Shown: piece by piece, positions 18,227-26,901 of the stretch
Numbering within the stretch: the first letter of the stretch is position 1
How the letters are laid out: every line of letters starts with the position of its first letter
DNA from: Doryteuthis pealeii
Taxonomy: Eukaryota; Mollusca; Cephalopoda; Myopsida; Loliginidae
Length of the DNA stretch: 64,000 nt
Direction of reading: 5' to 3'
Assembly (NCBI GenBank): GCA_023376005.1
Contig: CM042157.1
Span: 59,755,421-59,819,420, forward strand
The notes under the pieces: model-generated
Databases searched by the model: none
Seen by the model: the letters and a program-made list of their open reading frames with translations, nothing else
Told to the model about the DNA's origin: nothing
Position numbers and translations under genes: made by a program

Positions 18227-18507
18227 GTAAAGTAAGTAAAGTCGTCGGGGCGGCCTAAAGTCGGTATCAGCCAGTCAGTGAGGGAGTCTACCCCCTTTTC
18301 ACTAGCGCTAGACCAAGGAGATTGTTTTTGGCGTCTGAGGTGGAGCGCCACACCTACCACCAGCTCCTTACTTTACCGTACAGATCCCTGTGCTACTCAT
18401 ACGCTGAGTTGGCGAGGACCGGTATCGAACTAGGAACCTTGTGGTCTCTAGCCGAACGCCTCGGTAGCGCAGTAAGCAGCGCGTCAGTCTCATAATCAGT
18501 ACTATTG
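18227..18507 (-). mobile_element. Chimeric SINE: family 1 body fused to antisense tRNA-Met 5' half
   Basis: The insertion is bounded by perfect 13-bp duplications ACTCAAGTAATAA (18,214-18,226 and 18,508-18,520). On the minus strand, sequence upstream of position 18,458 is the complement of an elongator tRNA-Met 5' half. The SINE then begins inside its own tRNA-like part (GTTCGGCTAGAGACCACAAG), continues through a normal B box and body, and ends in a TTTAC-rich tail next to the left duplication. The two parts therefore entered together. Duplicate at 52,145-52,410, with a 14-bp internal deletion there. Confidence 0.8.
18458..18497 (+). pseudogene. Elongator tRNA-Met(CAT) 5' half
   Basis: Forty bases starting GCCTCGGTAGCGCAGTAAGC and ending CAGTCTCATAATC match the 5' half of eukaryotic elongator tRNA-Met: acceptor 5' strand, D arm with AGCGCAG A box, anticodon 5' strand and CAT anticodon. 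It stops just past the anticodon loop, with no T arm or acceptor 3' strand. It cannot be a functional tRNA gene. The other two copies read GCGCATTAGGCAGCGCG here, nearer to the usual tRNA. Confidence 0.8.
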
Positions 18508-18635
18508 ACTCAAGTAATAAAAGACTTATCCTCGAAAAACAAGTGAGTAAAATAAATAGGTTGCGAAAGTTCTGGTTCTGAAGAAAAATGTGATCACTAA
18601 AATACATGCCTTGGTTTTCTCTATATTAACTAGAC

Positions 18636-19251
18636 TAGCAAATATATGCACCCTCCGGGTGCAAGTATTTAAGTTTAATGTAATAAAATATTATATTAAA
18701 TTAGAAAGGCTAAATAAGAATACCGATAAAAAGATTTGAAACAGAGGGAGTATAATAAAAAATGGAACAACTGAAACTTACTCTTCCATCATTCTCGTCT
18801 TTCATTGTTATTTTTTCTAATTTAAGTATTTAGTTAAAAGAGGAAGTAAAGAATAAAATGACAGTTACTTTTTCTTGTTAATGGATTTCATTTAAGATTC
18901 ATTGAAGAGATTTTTGATTATATTCATTAAAATAAAACCAAACAGTTAGAAATCAATAATACTAAGCACATATTTAATAAAATCACATTTTTAATATCAA
19001 TATGCAAATTAGCCTTTCCGTTCACACTGTAAACTGCTATTTTGTTGTATATATAAATATAATTGCATGTTGTCAGTATGTAGACATAGTTAACAGTATT
19101 AATAATGTCAAACAATTTTATTAATAATTGAGGTTTAAATAAAAGTACAATCATGGAAAATGTGATGTCAATAACTAAGGGAATAGTGATATGAGTAGTA
19201 ATATAGTTTCGGTTACAGACAGAAAAGCACACAATCTCCATTATAATAAGA
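18636..19251 (-). mobile_element. Non-autonomous Helitron H3
   Basis: A 616-bp element. The minus strand starts TCTTATTATAATGGAGATTG at 19,251 and ends with hairpin GCACCCGGAGGGTGC, nine bases, and CTAG at 18,639-18,636, with A before and T after. It sits inside dispersed family Y. Interior similarity to H1 and H2 is high across the whole length. Confidence 0.88.
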
Positions 19252-19289
19252 TATATGGGATATAAGAGGTCAAACCCACATATACCGTA

Positions 19290-19960
19290 AAGAGTCCAGA
19301 CTAGACTGTGTGAAAGAAGGCTCAGCTTAGATAAGTGGGAGACTGTATGATGTAAGCTTCAGCTTCGCTTCACTCTACGCATGAGATTGAGGGATTATAG
19401 GTTGAGAAAGTTCTAGTTCTGAATAAAAATGTGATCACACAAAATATATGCCTTGGTTGTCTATGTGAACTAGTGGTGGTCTTGACGAAACCAAACGTCC
19501 AAACAGAATCGCCCCTTCACGTGGATGTGTTGTATGTTGATAATCACCGTCGTTTTTTGGACGGTGAAATTCAAAATCTGTAGGGTTAAATGATAGACAT
19601 GAAATATCCTTTGAGCGACCTTCTTTCCGGTTACACAGACTATGGGAAAGAAAGTCCAGAGCTTAACTTAGTTAGTTAAGCGGGAGACGTCGTGATGTAA
19701 GCATCAGCTTCGCATCACTCTAAGCCTGAGATTGAAGAACCCAAGGTTGAGAAAGTTCTGGTTCTGAATAAAAAATGTGATCACACAAAATATATGCCTT
19801 GGTTGTCTCTGTGAGCTAGTGGCGGTCTTGGCGAAATTAGACCAGCATCTTGAGAACCAGACTATTCAACAGAAATTAGAAGAATACAGGAAGATAGTAA
19901 CATAACAGATTGCAGAACCAGACTTAAAAAAATCCATCCGTAAGGTACCAGCCAGCAACT
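19290..19960. repeat. Dispersed repeat family Y, copies 2 and 3 in tandem
   Basis: Two partial copies of the repeat at 17,855 lie about 330 bp apart (19,300-19,490 and 19,625-19,960). Each has AAAAATGTGATCACACAAAA, TATATGCCTTGGTTGTCT, and a GGCTTCGCTTCACTCTA-type segment. A TTTTTTGGACGGTGAAATTC spacer lies between them. Confidence 0.6.
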
Positions 19961-20124
19961 CAAGTATAAAAAGACTTAGATATGCGGGAAACAAAACCAC
20001 GCATGTCTCCTCGAAAGATAAGTAAGGAAAATGAAGACATGTAAGTGTGGACATAACCACGGATGCTCTCATATCTCACAATCTTAATAATAGAAAAACA
20101 CTCCCCATAATATATACCCACAGG

Positions 20125-20565
20125 GCCCACTAATATATACGCCCCCATATGTCACCTAAACAGAGAGAATTCTAACTGACCGATTCGTTTTGTAACCAAT
20201 TTATGTCTGTTTCAAAAAATAATGTTAGAAGTATACAAACTTATCTTTTTAAAAATAGTTTTAAAAAATTATGCAGTTATAGAAAACAAATACACCAATA
20301 ATTTTTCTATGATTTCAGGTTATATCAGAAAAAAATAAAACCTTTTCAATGTGAAATGTATTAACTGGTCATTGTAGACAATAATAGTGATTATACTACA
20401 GAGAAACAGTATTTCTCAATGAGAACTTACGGGTCAATCTGCCAAATGTTTGTGCTTTAAGATTTTTCAAACCGGACATAAATTGACAATAAAACAAATC
20501 GGCCTGTTAGAATTCTGCGTGCTTATGTAACATGTGAGGCCGTATATATTAGTAGGCCGTGACAC
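20125..20565. mobile_element. Fold-back repeat with ~80-bp arms
   Basis: CCCACTAATATATACGCCC, GTCACCTAAAC and GAATTCTAACTGACCGATTC on the left pair with CGGCCTGTTAGAATTC, GCTTATGTAACATG and GTATATATTAGTAGGCCGTG on the right. The left arm region matches 13,990-14,095. The 168-codon minus frame at 20,467-20,973 partly overlaps it and shows no recognisable domain. Duplicate at 54,025-54,465. Confidence 0.6.
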
Positions 20566-20674
20566 CCATAACATGGTATATAGCAAATTGATAAATAGAG
20601 TGTGTAACATCTGAAGCCTAGGTTTTATCCAAAGACAAGAAGGGGTACAGATAAAAGAGGGCGTAAGTATAAAA

Positions 20675-20980
20675 GGTATTACAAACAAACAAGTAAAAGT
20701 ATTTTGGTATCGGGAAATAAAGATTTGTGTACACCAAAAGAATAGAGTCTTCGTGTTTATAATTAAGAAATAAGATGGAAACGAAGATATACAACACTCG
20801 ATACGACCCAACGAAGACAAAATCCAGGGATCTAAACACGACCAGCAACGAAGATTAGAGAATATTGAAGACATAAGTAATAAGAAAAATAGTATGTAAA
20901 CGGACACTGGATGCCATTTTGAGGACTTGCTGGGATCGATGATCCATAGGGTTGGGTGGCGAGAGAAAGTCATGGGAATC
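20675..20980. repeat. Dispersed LTR-like leader repeat, copy C
   Basis: Second member of the repeat described at 17,247. It extends rightward through AAGACAAAATCCAGGGATC and CACGACCAGCAACGAAG. Confidence 0.45.
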
Positions 20981-21173
20981 CGTGAGCCAACATAACTTGA
21001 TGATCATGATGATATATGGGTTTTAAGGTTATTAATAAAGACATTTAGTACTGAAATCTTCACGGGGTACTACAGGGTACTACTGTAACCTGATCTCCAA
21101 TAGTCTTCAGTCGCGTTTGTCATAGAATAGTATCGTTAGAATCCGTGTTTATTGTATTGTTCTTACAAGTAGT

Positions 21174-21297
21174 CATCATCATCATGTCGCGCAATCAGCA
21201 TTGATATCCATGACAATCTCTCGCCAACCTTCTCTATCATTCATTGTCCCAGGGAGGTCCTCTGCGCAGCATCCAGTATCTTCACAGAGCTGGTCAA
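21174..21297 (-). pseudogene. RTE-type LINE 3' end fragment
   Basis: The plus strand shows CATCATCATCATGTCGCGCA, the complement of the RTE tail, then complement of the MNDREGW coding stretch and of EDxGCCAEDLPG. It ends at GGTCAAAGAAAAGG. In copy 3 this locus is longer by 371 bp and contains two such LINE ends in tandem (55,073-55,567), so copy 1 carries a deletion between them. Confidence 0.75.
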
Positions 21298-21311
21298 AGA
21301 AAAGGCTTAAA

Positions 21312-21457
21312 TACCGATCATATTAACCGTTATAAATTCATATGTCGTTTATATAATATATAAACGAATCTTATTTCCGTAAGATTCGCAGTCTGTGATG
21401 AAGCCGATTAATATCGGTGGAAACAAGTTTATAATTGGTAATATGACCGGTATCTAA
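21312..21457. repeat. Small inverted repeat between LINE fragments
   Basis: AATACCGATCATATTAACCG on the left pairs with ATTGGTAATATGACCGGTAT on the right. An inner hairpin is formed by CGAATCTTA and TAAGATTCG (21,365-21,390). No coding content. Confidence 0.55.
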
Positions 21458-21577
21458 GAATTTTCTTTGCTAAATAAGTATTTTTCCCCAAAGCCAACAT
21501 GATCGGAGGAACTAACCGTGGATGGATACAGGAACGGCACGACACAATCTAAACAACTACATACTTATATCTTCATC

Positions 21578-21976
21578 ATCATCATGTCGCGCAATCAACA
21601 CGGATACCCATGACAATCTCTCACCAACCTTCTCTATCATTCATTGTCCCAGGGAGGTCCTCTGCGCAGCATCCAGAATCCTCACTGAGTTGGTCAATGT
21701 AGGTCCTTGGTGGGCGGCCCATATTAGCATGTCCATGTGTTGGCTTCCTCATGAGGACGTCGCTTATGGGTTCGTCCTTGCTCTTCCAGCAGTGTCCAGC
21801 ATGCCTTGTCCGTCTCACTCGGGTGATTTGTGAGATGGGGGGGGGTGCAGGTGGCCATACAGCTACTTCCTTGTGGGGTGCTGTTTCCACGACTTGGTCA
21901 AGACCGCACGCAACATTCTTGTGCAGGTCCCATCTAGCTTATTCTCAAGGCGCCTCGTCAGGGTCCAAGTGGTACA
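21578..21976 (-). pseudogene. RTE-type LINE, C-terminal fragment
   Basis: Minus-strand frames read RVRRTRHAGHCWKSKDEPIS, GHANMGRPPRTYIDQLSED and CCAEDLPGTMNDREGW. The upstream NKLDGTCTRMLRAVL-like part is frameshifted relative to it. The same family as 4,793-5,303. It ends in the (ATG)n tail complement at 21,578. Reverse transcriptase is absent. Confidence 0.82.
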
Positions 21977-22059
21977 GTGAGATTGTGAGATGATGCCGAT
22001 TAGTCAAACCAGCAGTACTTAACCATATTAAATACAGATTGGAGCATGGTTATTATTAA

Positions 22060-22270
22060 CTTTTTGTATATTTTAAGCTCCCCCCACCACCACCACCACT
22101 GTGATCCTACCAGGAGCCGTTGGCTGCGACTCTCTCGCGTGTCACTTGTTTACACTGAAAAATCATTACGTGAACACCCCTTTTGTTTTGTCTGGGAAAT
22201 ATCCCATTATACAGGTAAAAATACCAAGAAAATTTGGTACAGCCGCGGGGGAAATTTCGTAGGTAAAGAG
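22060..22270 (-). mobile_element. TTAA-targeting MITE, copy 2
   Basis: A 211-bp element flanked by TTAA at 22,056-22,059 and 22,271-22,274. Read on the minus strand the ends are CTCTTTACCTACGAAATTTC and, at the far side, the complement of CTTTTTGTATATTTTAAG. The interior shares GTACCAAATTTTCTTGGTA and GGGATATTTCCCAG with copy 1. Duplicates: 56,310-56,518 and about 43,198-43,410. Confidence 0.72.
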
Positions 22271-22327
22271 TTAAAAATGAAGGACGCTTTTATTAAAGCT
22301 TAATATAATTATTAGTATTTATTCCCA

Positions 22328-22556
22328 TTTAGCTCAGTCGGTAGAACGTTTGGCTAGAAACCACAAGGTTCATAGTTCGATATCGGCCCTCGCCAACTCA
22401 GCGTATGAGTAGCACAGGGATCTGTGCGGTAAAGTGGGGAGCTGATGGTAGATGTGGCGCTCCATTTCAGATGGAAAAACAATCTCCTTGATCTAGCGCT
22501 AGTAAAAAGGGGATAGACTCCCTCGCTAATACCGACTTTAGGCCACCCCGACGACT
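22328..22556 (+). mobile_element. tRNA-derived SINE, family 1
   Basis: Head ATTTAGCTCAGTCGGTAGAA (A box) and CATAGTTCGATATCGG (B box), then the family body ending CCACCCCGACGACTTTA and a (TTTAC)n-like tail. It is nearly full length; the first few tRNA bases differ from other copies. Duplicates: 56,577-56,808 and, inverted, 42,899-43,135. Confidence 0.88.
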
Positions 22557-22569
22557 TTACTTTTACTTT

Positions 22570-23030
22570 ACTTTTATTCCCATTTGACATCAATGTACAG
22601 ACACAACTTCCAAGATGAATCTGGGAGGCCTTCCAACAAGCAAAGATTGTCACTGTTGAGCGGGTAAGGCAGGTGATGAGTAGCGACCGTCGGTTGACTG
22701 TTCCAATGATCGCAAGTCAGATTCACATGAAAAAGGACTAGTGTTAGGAAGATTACCACACAATATACCCGGCCCGGTTACTTTTCAGATATATGCGTCC
22801 TTAGCATCCGGCAGTTTCTGGACGAGAACAACCTCTATATTCACTTGATCTTGATCCATATGATTTTATTTTTAACCAAATTCAAAAGGACCATCAAGAG
22901 GATCTGTTTTAAAGCCGTGGAGAAAAGAGTGCTGTAACGACGGAGCTGATAGACATGCCAGTCGAATCCTTCCAGATTAAGCGTGGCAGAGAAGAATAGG
23001 AAAATGCATTTTTCTGATTTTTTTTTTTTT
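22570..23030. other. No recognisable feature
   Basis: The sequence reads CACTGTTGAGCGGGTAAGGC and CCAGATTAAGCGTGGC-type words without a convincing frame. Short minus frames at 22,574-22,759 and 22,354-22,653 overlap the SINE and are not supported. Confidence 0.5.
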
Positions 23031-23215
23031 AGATGAGGCTTGATGATTTGAATTATTTACATTTTTCGGACTGTTATCCTCATCTTTATTGTTATATACA
23101 TAACGTTTCGGTCGATATGCCCGGTCGTTTTCCGGTGTTTCTTATCAAACTCAAGAAACTTTTCGAACTTTTCGAACCTCCTCTTGGAACTCTAGACCCT
23201 TCTTGTCGTAATTGG
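23031..23215 (-). mobile_element. Possible Penelope-like pLTR remnant
   Basis: The minus strand contains TTTGATAAGAAACACCGG, CCGGGCATATCGACCGAAAC and GTTATGTATATAACAATAAA. A UUGAUAAG ... CCGAAAC arrangement with a CCGG/CCGG stem is like the decayed hammerhead region of Penelope-like termini. The first core base C is T and the GA of CUGANGA is not intact. Low confidence. Confidence 0.35.
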
Positions 23216-23243
23216 GAGATTTCGCAGAACTTCGAACCGAACC

Positions 23244-23965
23244 CGAGACGTATATCATTGGCGGTCTGTCCGTTCGAGGCTGGTTGACAAGACGAGACGT
23301 ATATCATTGGCGGTTTGTCCGTTCGAGGCTGGTTGACAAGACGAGACGGATAGCATTGGCGGTCTGTCCGTCAAGGCTGGTTGACAAGACGAGACGATAT
23401 CATTGGCGGTCTGTCGTTCGAGGCTGGTTGACAAGACGAGACGTATATCATTGGCGTTTGTCCGTTCGAGGCTGGTTGACAAGACGAGACGGATAGCATT
23501 GGCGGTCTGTCCGGTTCAAGGCTGGTTGATAAGTCAAGACGGATAGCATTGGTGGTCTATCAGTTCGAGGCTGGTTGACAAGACGAGACGGATAGCATTG
23601 GCGGGTTGTTCGTTCGAGGCAGGTTGACAAGACGAGACGAATAGCATTGGCGGTCTGTCCGTTTGAGGCTGGTTGACAAGACAAGATGGATAGCATTGGC
23701 TGTCCGTTCGTTTGAGGCTGGTTGACAAGACGAGACGGATAGCACTGGCAGTCTGTCTGTTCGAACTGGTTGGCAAGACGAGACAGATAGCATTGGCGGT
23801 CTGTCCGTTCAAGGCTGGTTGATAAGTCAAGACGGATAGCATTGGTGGTCTATTCAGTTCGAGGCTGGTTGACAAGACGAGACGGATAGCATTGGCGGTC
23901 TGTCCGTTCAAGGCTGGTTGACAAGACGAGACGGATAGCATTGGCTGTCCGTTCGTTCGAGGCTA
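23244..23965. repeat. 49-bp minisatellite
   Basis: About 15 units of GGCTGGTTGACAAGACGAGA + CGGATAGCATTGGCGGTCTG + TCCGTTCGA. Units differ at a few positions (GTATATCATTG versus GGATAGCATTG; GATAAGTCAAGAC variants) and some have 1-3-bp deletions. The unit is GC-rich relative to its surroundings. Because 49 is not a multiple of three and the unit has few stops, several overlapping minus frames stay open; these are not genes. Copy 3 has the array at 57,710-58,446 and copy 2 at 41,275-42,005. Confidence 0.92.
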
Positions 23966-23979
23966 AAATCTCCGCTCGT

Positions 23980-24160
23980 TTGTCTTGGATTTATAAAGTT
24001 AAATAAAAGATCTCTGAAGAAAAAAAAATCTAGTCTTGTGTTCGTTAATTAAAAACTAAGCAATGACACGAGACAAGACATCCCAAGAAACAAATTGTTC
24101 CAGCCCCGAAGAACAGAGAGAATGCTAGCCTAACAACAGTACAGATACTCAGATGTCCAT
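23980..24160 (+). mobile_element. LTR-like leader cassette, copy D
   Basis: AAAGTTAAATAAAAGATCTC, then TCTAGTCTTGTGTTCGTTAA, AAAAACTAAGCAATGACACG and a purine-rich AAGACATCCCAAGAAACAAA leader. It follows the same AATAAA / CTTGTGTT / CTAA(G)CAATGACAC scheme as copy F at 25,720. No primer-binding site or gag domain is recognisable. Confidence 0.4.
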
Positions 24161-24308
24161 TAGAGATGAGATCATCAAATCAGATAAGTATGTCTATGTA
24201 ACTTGCGGCTTTTTTTGGTATCATGACTTAATACAAAAACCATGAAAGGATAGCTTTATGTTACAATGCCATATACCCTCGTTGGCATATATACAAGGGT
24301 TCTTTTGT

Positions 24309-24311
<3 letters not shown>

Positions 24312-24374
<63 letters not shown>

Positions 24375-24378
24375 AGAA
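24312..24378. repeat. (GA)n microsatellite
   Basis: About 60 bp of GA followed by AGAGGAGGAGGGG. SLSLSL peptides read from the minus strand are not coding. Confidence 0.95.
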
Positions 24379-24409
24379 AAGAGAGGAGGAGGGGTAGACG
24401 GAGAGATAT

Positions 24410-24660
24410 TTAGATAGATACGTAACTTTTTAGTTGTTACTTTCTTTCCTCGGTCATTTGTAATCTCTAGTCTCCTTTCTATTCGCCATGTTCTAGTCTT
24501 CTTTCCGGCCATTTGTGACCTTCTAAGTTCTTGCTTTTAGTCCTCTCTCTCGTGTCTTCGTTTTCTAACTAAAGCATTCTTAATTAATCGACGAGGTCCG
24601 TTTCTTTTCAAAGCTTTTATTTGCCTTTCCTAACACATCGCGCGGAGTTGGATCCAGCCC
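24410..24660 (-). mobile_element. LTR-like leader cassette, copy E
   Basis: On the minus strand: GCAAATAAAAGCTTTGAAAA, ACGAGGTCCGTTTC complement, AACGAAGACACGAG, then a short frame starting ATGGCCGGAAAGAAGACT and containing RRLEITNDRGKK. The latter stretch matches the plus strand at 4,645-4,670 and 40,765-40,790. It is the opposite orientation to copies A, D and F. Confidence 0.4.
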
Positions 24661-24789
24661 AAGCAGGACCCGGCTGCAACTGATCTAAGTCAAAATCACG
24701 TGACGTGCGAGATTTCAACTGACCAGTAGTTTTCCGCTTCGTGATATGTACAAACTGGATCCGCAGAATTCCTACAGGGTGTTTCCAAT

Positions 24790-24998
24790 AAACTATGCTA
24801 CCAGCAGATTGATCAAAGGGGGCCTCCCCCGACCACCTGTTTAACCTAAGTAAGAACCAAAGTGAAGTGTTGCACGTCATGGATTGCTCAGCCACCAGGA
24901 TTCTGTCCTTAAGCATCACGGGTCGTCACCCATGACCAACAGGTGGCTCCAATGGAGGGATTTTACCCCTCTGTAGAGGTGCAGTCGGTGTATTTTAA
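24790..24998 (-). repeat. Dispersed repeat X, inverted partner 1
   Basis: AGCAGATTGATCAAAGGGGG, CCTCCCCCGACCACCTG, TTGCACGTCATGGATTGCTC and ACAGGTGGCTCCAATGGAGG are the reverse complement of 27,470-27,680. The two partners lie about 2.7 kb apart in opposite orientation. Class unknown. Confidence 0.65.
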
Positions 24999-25111
24999 CA
25001 TTTAAACTGAAAAGCCTGTACTCTGTGTCGATGTTTAATCTGTACTGTGCTAAGTATTATTCTGAGCTCATGAAATGAAGGACATGACCGAAGTATTCAA
25101 TGTCGATATGT

Positions 25112-25405
25112 TCGTGGTGTAATGGTTATCGTCATTGAAAATGGTCACACTGAACCGAGTTCAAAGCCCCAACAAGGCTGTTTCCATCTAAAATACTTCT
25201 AATACCCTTGGAAAAGGTATGCATCCAACTATTCTCCCCACCAGCTATTGGTAAATAGTAGGACAGACTTGGTTCGTTAAACATGGTATGACAACCAGTC
25301 TAGGAGAAGGAAAAATCTAAATCCAAACCGGTTAAATTCCGCTTAAAAATTCACCTTGTGTTGCAGCCTACTCGCGTGGATGGGTTGGGTAAATACATAT
25401 ATTGG
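25112..25405 (+). mobile_element. tRNA-derived SINE, family 2, full length
   Basis: TCGTGGTGTAATGGTTATCG (A box) and CCGAGTTCAAAGCCC (B box) are followed by CAAGGCTGTTTCCATCTAAA, CCTTGGAAAAGGTATGCATC, CTATTCTCCCC, AGCTATTGGTAAATAGTAGG, CTAGGAGAAGG, CACCTTGTGTTGCAGCCTAC and a TAAATACATATA end. The head resembles a tRNA-Asp/Glu/Val-type sequence but lacks a foldable acceptor stem. Duplicates: 59,598-59,886 and inverted 39,850-40,145. Confidence 0.85.
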
Positions 25406-25559
25406 ATGTGGCAGAGAAATTAGATAGCACTCACTGACACGGAGAATGTTAACACCATCTGACAGAAATGTTACATAATTATTGGAATCTCTAATACTTA
25501 TATAAGGTAGTGTAGAAACATAATGGCGATTAGTGCAGCTGATGGCCTTGAGAATGAGT

Positions 25560-25985
25560 GACGGCGCTTGACCTCACTCTCACCTTGCCTTCCGGGGATA
25601 AATCGTGAGAACCGGAAGGCATGGAAGACCCTGTCTTCCGGTTTAAAGATAGTAAGTTTAGTCAGTTAGAAGTTAGAAGCCGAGCTCGTAGATGTAAGGT
25701 CTGCGCAGACGTCTGGTTTGGGGATTAACAATAAATAAGATCAAAAGTAAATCGAAGTCTTGTGTTTATTACCTAAAAACTAACAATGACACAGGCTTCT
25801 GATAAGGAGAAATCCCTAACAGAAACCAGACCCGAAGTCCCCAAGAAAGTCCAGACCTTAGAAGATTCCAGACCCAGACGCAAGATGTTAGAAGATATAC
25901 CAAGTCAAGATGATAGAAGAAGCAAAGCCGGCCAGAAGAATAGATGTCCAAGATATAGAAGCAAGTAAGAAGTAAAGAAGTAATG
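25560..25985 (+). mobile_element. LTR-like leader cassette, copy F, with short frame
   Basis: CACCTTGCCTTCCGGGGATA and ACCGGAAGGCATGGAAGACC (inverted CCTTCCGG words) precede ACAATAAATAAGATCAAAAG, TCGAAGTCTTGTGTTTATTA and AAAAACTAACAATGACACAG. The ATG opens a 60-codon frame, MTQASDKEKSLTETRPEVPK then a K/R-rich tail, ending at 25,968. It might be the start of a gag-like frame, but no zinc knuckle or homology is evident. The frame is altered in copy 3 (60,283). Confidence 0.4.
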
Positions 25986-26024
25986 AAGGGCATACAACAG
26001 AAAGAGTGGTACAGAGTGTGTTCT

Positions 26025-26150
26025 TTGAAACTGGTATGGCAATCAGTCTAGGAGAAGTAAAACTCTGAATCAAAATCTGTTTAACACCGTTTTAAAAAAT
26101 GACCTTGTGACGCATCCTACTCATGCAGATGGGAGGGTTAATACATATAT
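26025..26150 (+). mobile_element. SINE family 2, 3' fragment
   Basis: CTGGTATGGCAATCAGTCTA, GGAGAAGTAAAACTCTGAAT, GACCTTGTGACGCATCCTAC and TTAATACATATATTTG match the 3' half of 25,112-25,405. Confidence 0.65.
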
Positions 26151-26424
26151 TTGATATGCAAAGAAATTGCATTAGCACTCACTGGTACGGAGAATGTTGA
26201 CACCCTCTGATGAGGTTGTTGATCCACATTGAACCCAAAGCCACGAAATAGAAAAACAGATACAAATGTTAGGAGGCGCAGGTGTTAAGAGGCGAAGTGG
26301 AGTGATTTATTTTATGAAGACGTGGGCGAAAGTTTAAAATGCGTGGGCAATCGCTATATACATACAAGAACATACAGAAGACTAAAACTAAAAAAAGTGC
26401 TGCTGACGTAAGCAGAATCGAACA

Positions 26425-26428
<4 letters not shown>

Positions 26429-26470
<42 letters not shown>

Positions 26471-26522
26471 ACACACACACACACTATCTATCTATCTATC
26501 TCGCTCTATCTATCTATCTATC
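26429..26522. repeat. (CT)n, (CA)n and (CTAT)n microsatellite cluster
   Basis: About 40 bp CT, about 18 bp CA, then ATCT/CTAT repeats. Copy 3 counterpart: 60,920-61,020; copy 2: 38,725-38,830. Confidence 0.95.
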
Positions 26523-26663
26523 TCCAGTTTGTTTTATGCTTATTTGTTTAATGGCATTTAAACCCTTTTGGGTTATTTAATGCCGAAATCTGATTAATTT
26601 CTAAATGTTTGATTGTAATTATTTAAGTGTGGAAATTATTTGTATTAAGAATATTCATCCGAA

Positions 26664-26845
26664 GCTGTCGCTTTAGCTCAGTCGGTAGGCACTTGACTAA
26701 GAATCGCAATTTCTTGGATCGATACCGACCCTCGTCAACTCAGCGTATGAGTAGCACGGAGCTCTGTGCGGTAAAGTGAGGATCTGATGGTAGGTGTGGC
26801 ATACCACCTGGACGCAAAAACAATCTCTTTGGTCATGAAAAGTAA
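26664..26845 (+). mobile_element. tRNA-derived SINE, family 1, 3'-truncated
   Basis: Head GTCGCTTTAGCTCAGTCGGT and B box TTGGATCGATACCGACC, body through CAATCTCTTTGGTC, then the usual 3' third is replaced by AGTAAAACAG sequence. Here the A box reads GTAGGCAC where copies 2 and 3 have GTAGAGCAC, so the one-base differences look like consensus error in copy 1. Confidence 0.8.
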
Positions 26846-26901
26846 AACAGACATCTATTAAAAGTAGAAAATAAAATAAACGAAAAAAAACAAATAATAG
26901 A

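Noticed and set aside
18458..18497. Functional tRNA-Met gene
   Set aside because: Only the 5' half is present; the T arm and acceptor 3' strand are absent in all three copies.
20467..20973. 168-codon minus-strand open frame, the longest in the window
   Set aside because: It is rich in F, I, L and S from AT-rich DNA, shows no domain, overlaps dispersed repeats, and is shortened at its start in copy 3. It is most likely chance.
21174..21297. (ATG)n or (CAT)n tracts as independent microsatellites
   Set aside because: They sit at the 3' end of RTE LINE fragments in each case and are the tails of these elements.
22328..22400. tRNA gene, from clear A and B boxes
   Set aside because: The cloverleaf does not close with an acceptor stem, and the sequence runs into a ~160-bp body shared by many copies. 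It is a SINE.
23244..23965. CRISPR-like array
   Set aside because: The whole 49-bp unit repeats with no unique spacers, and the context is eukaryotic.
24261..24512. SLSLSL-containing frames over (GA)n
   Set aside because: Simple-repeat translation. Only the short RRLEITN-type stretch is a real repeated sequence, and it is annotated as part of a leader cassette.
25786..25968. Gag protein of an LTR retrotransposon
   Set aside because: Only 60 codons, K/R/E-rich, no zinc knuckle or capsid motif, and the frame is changed in copy 3. Kept only as a short frame in a leader cassette.
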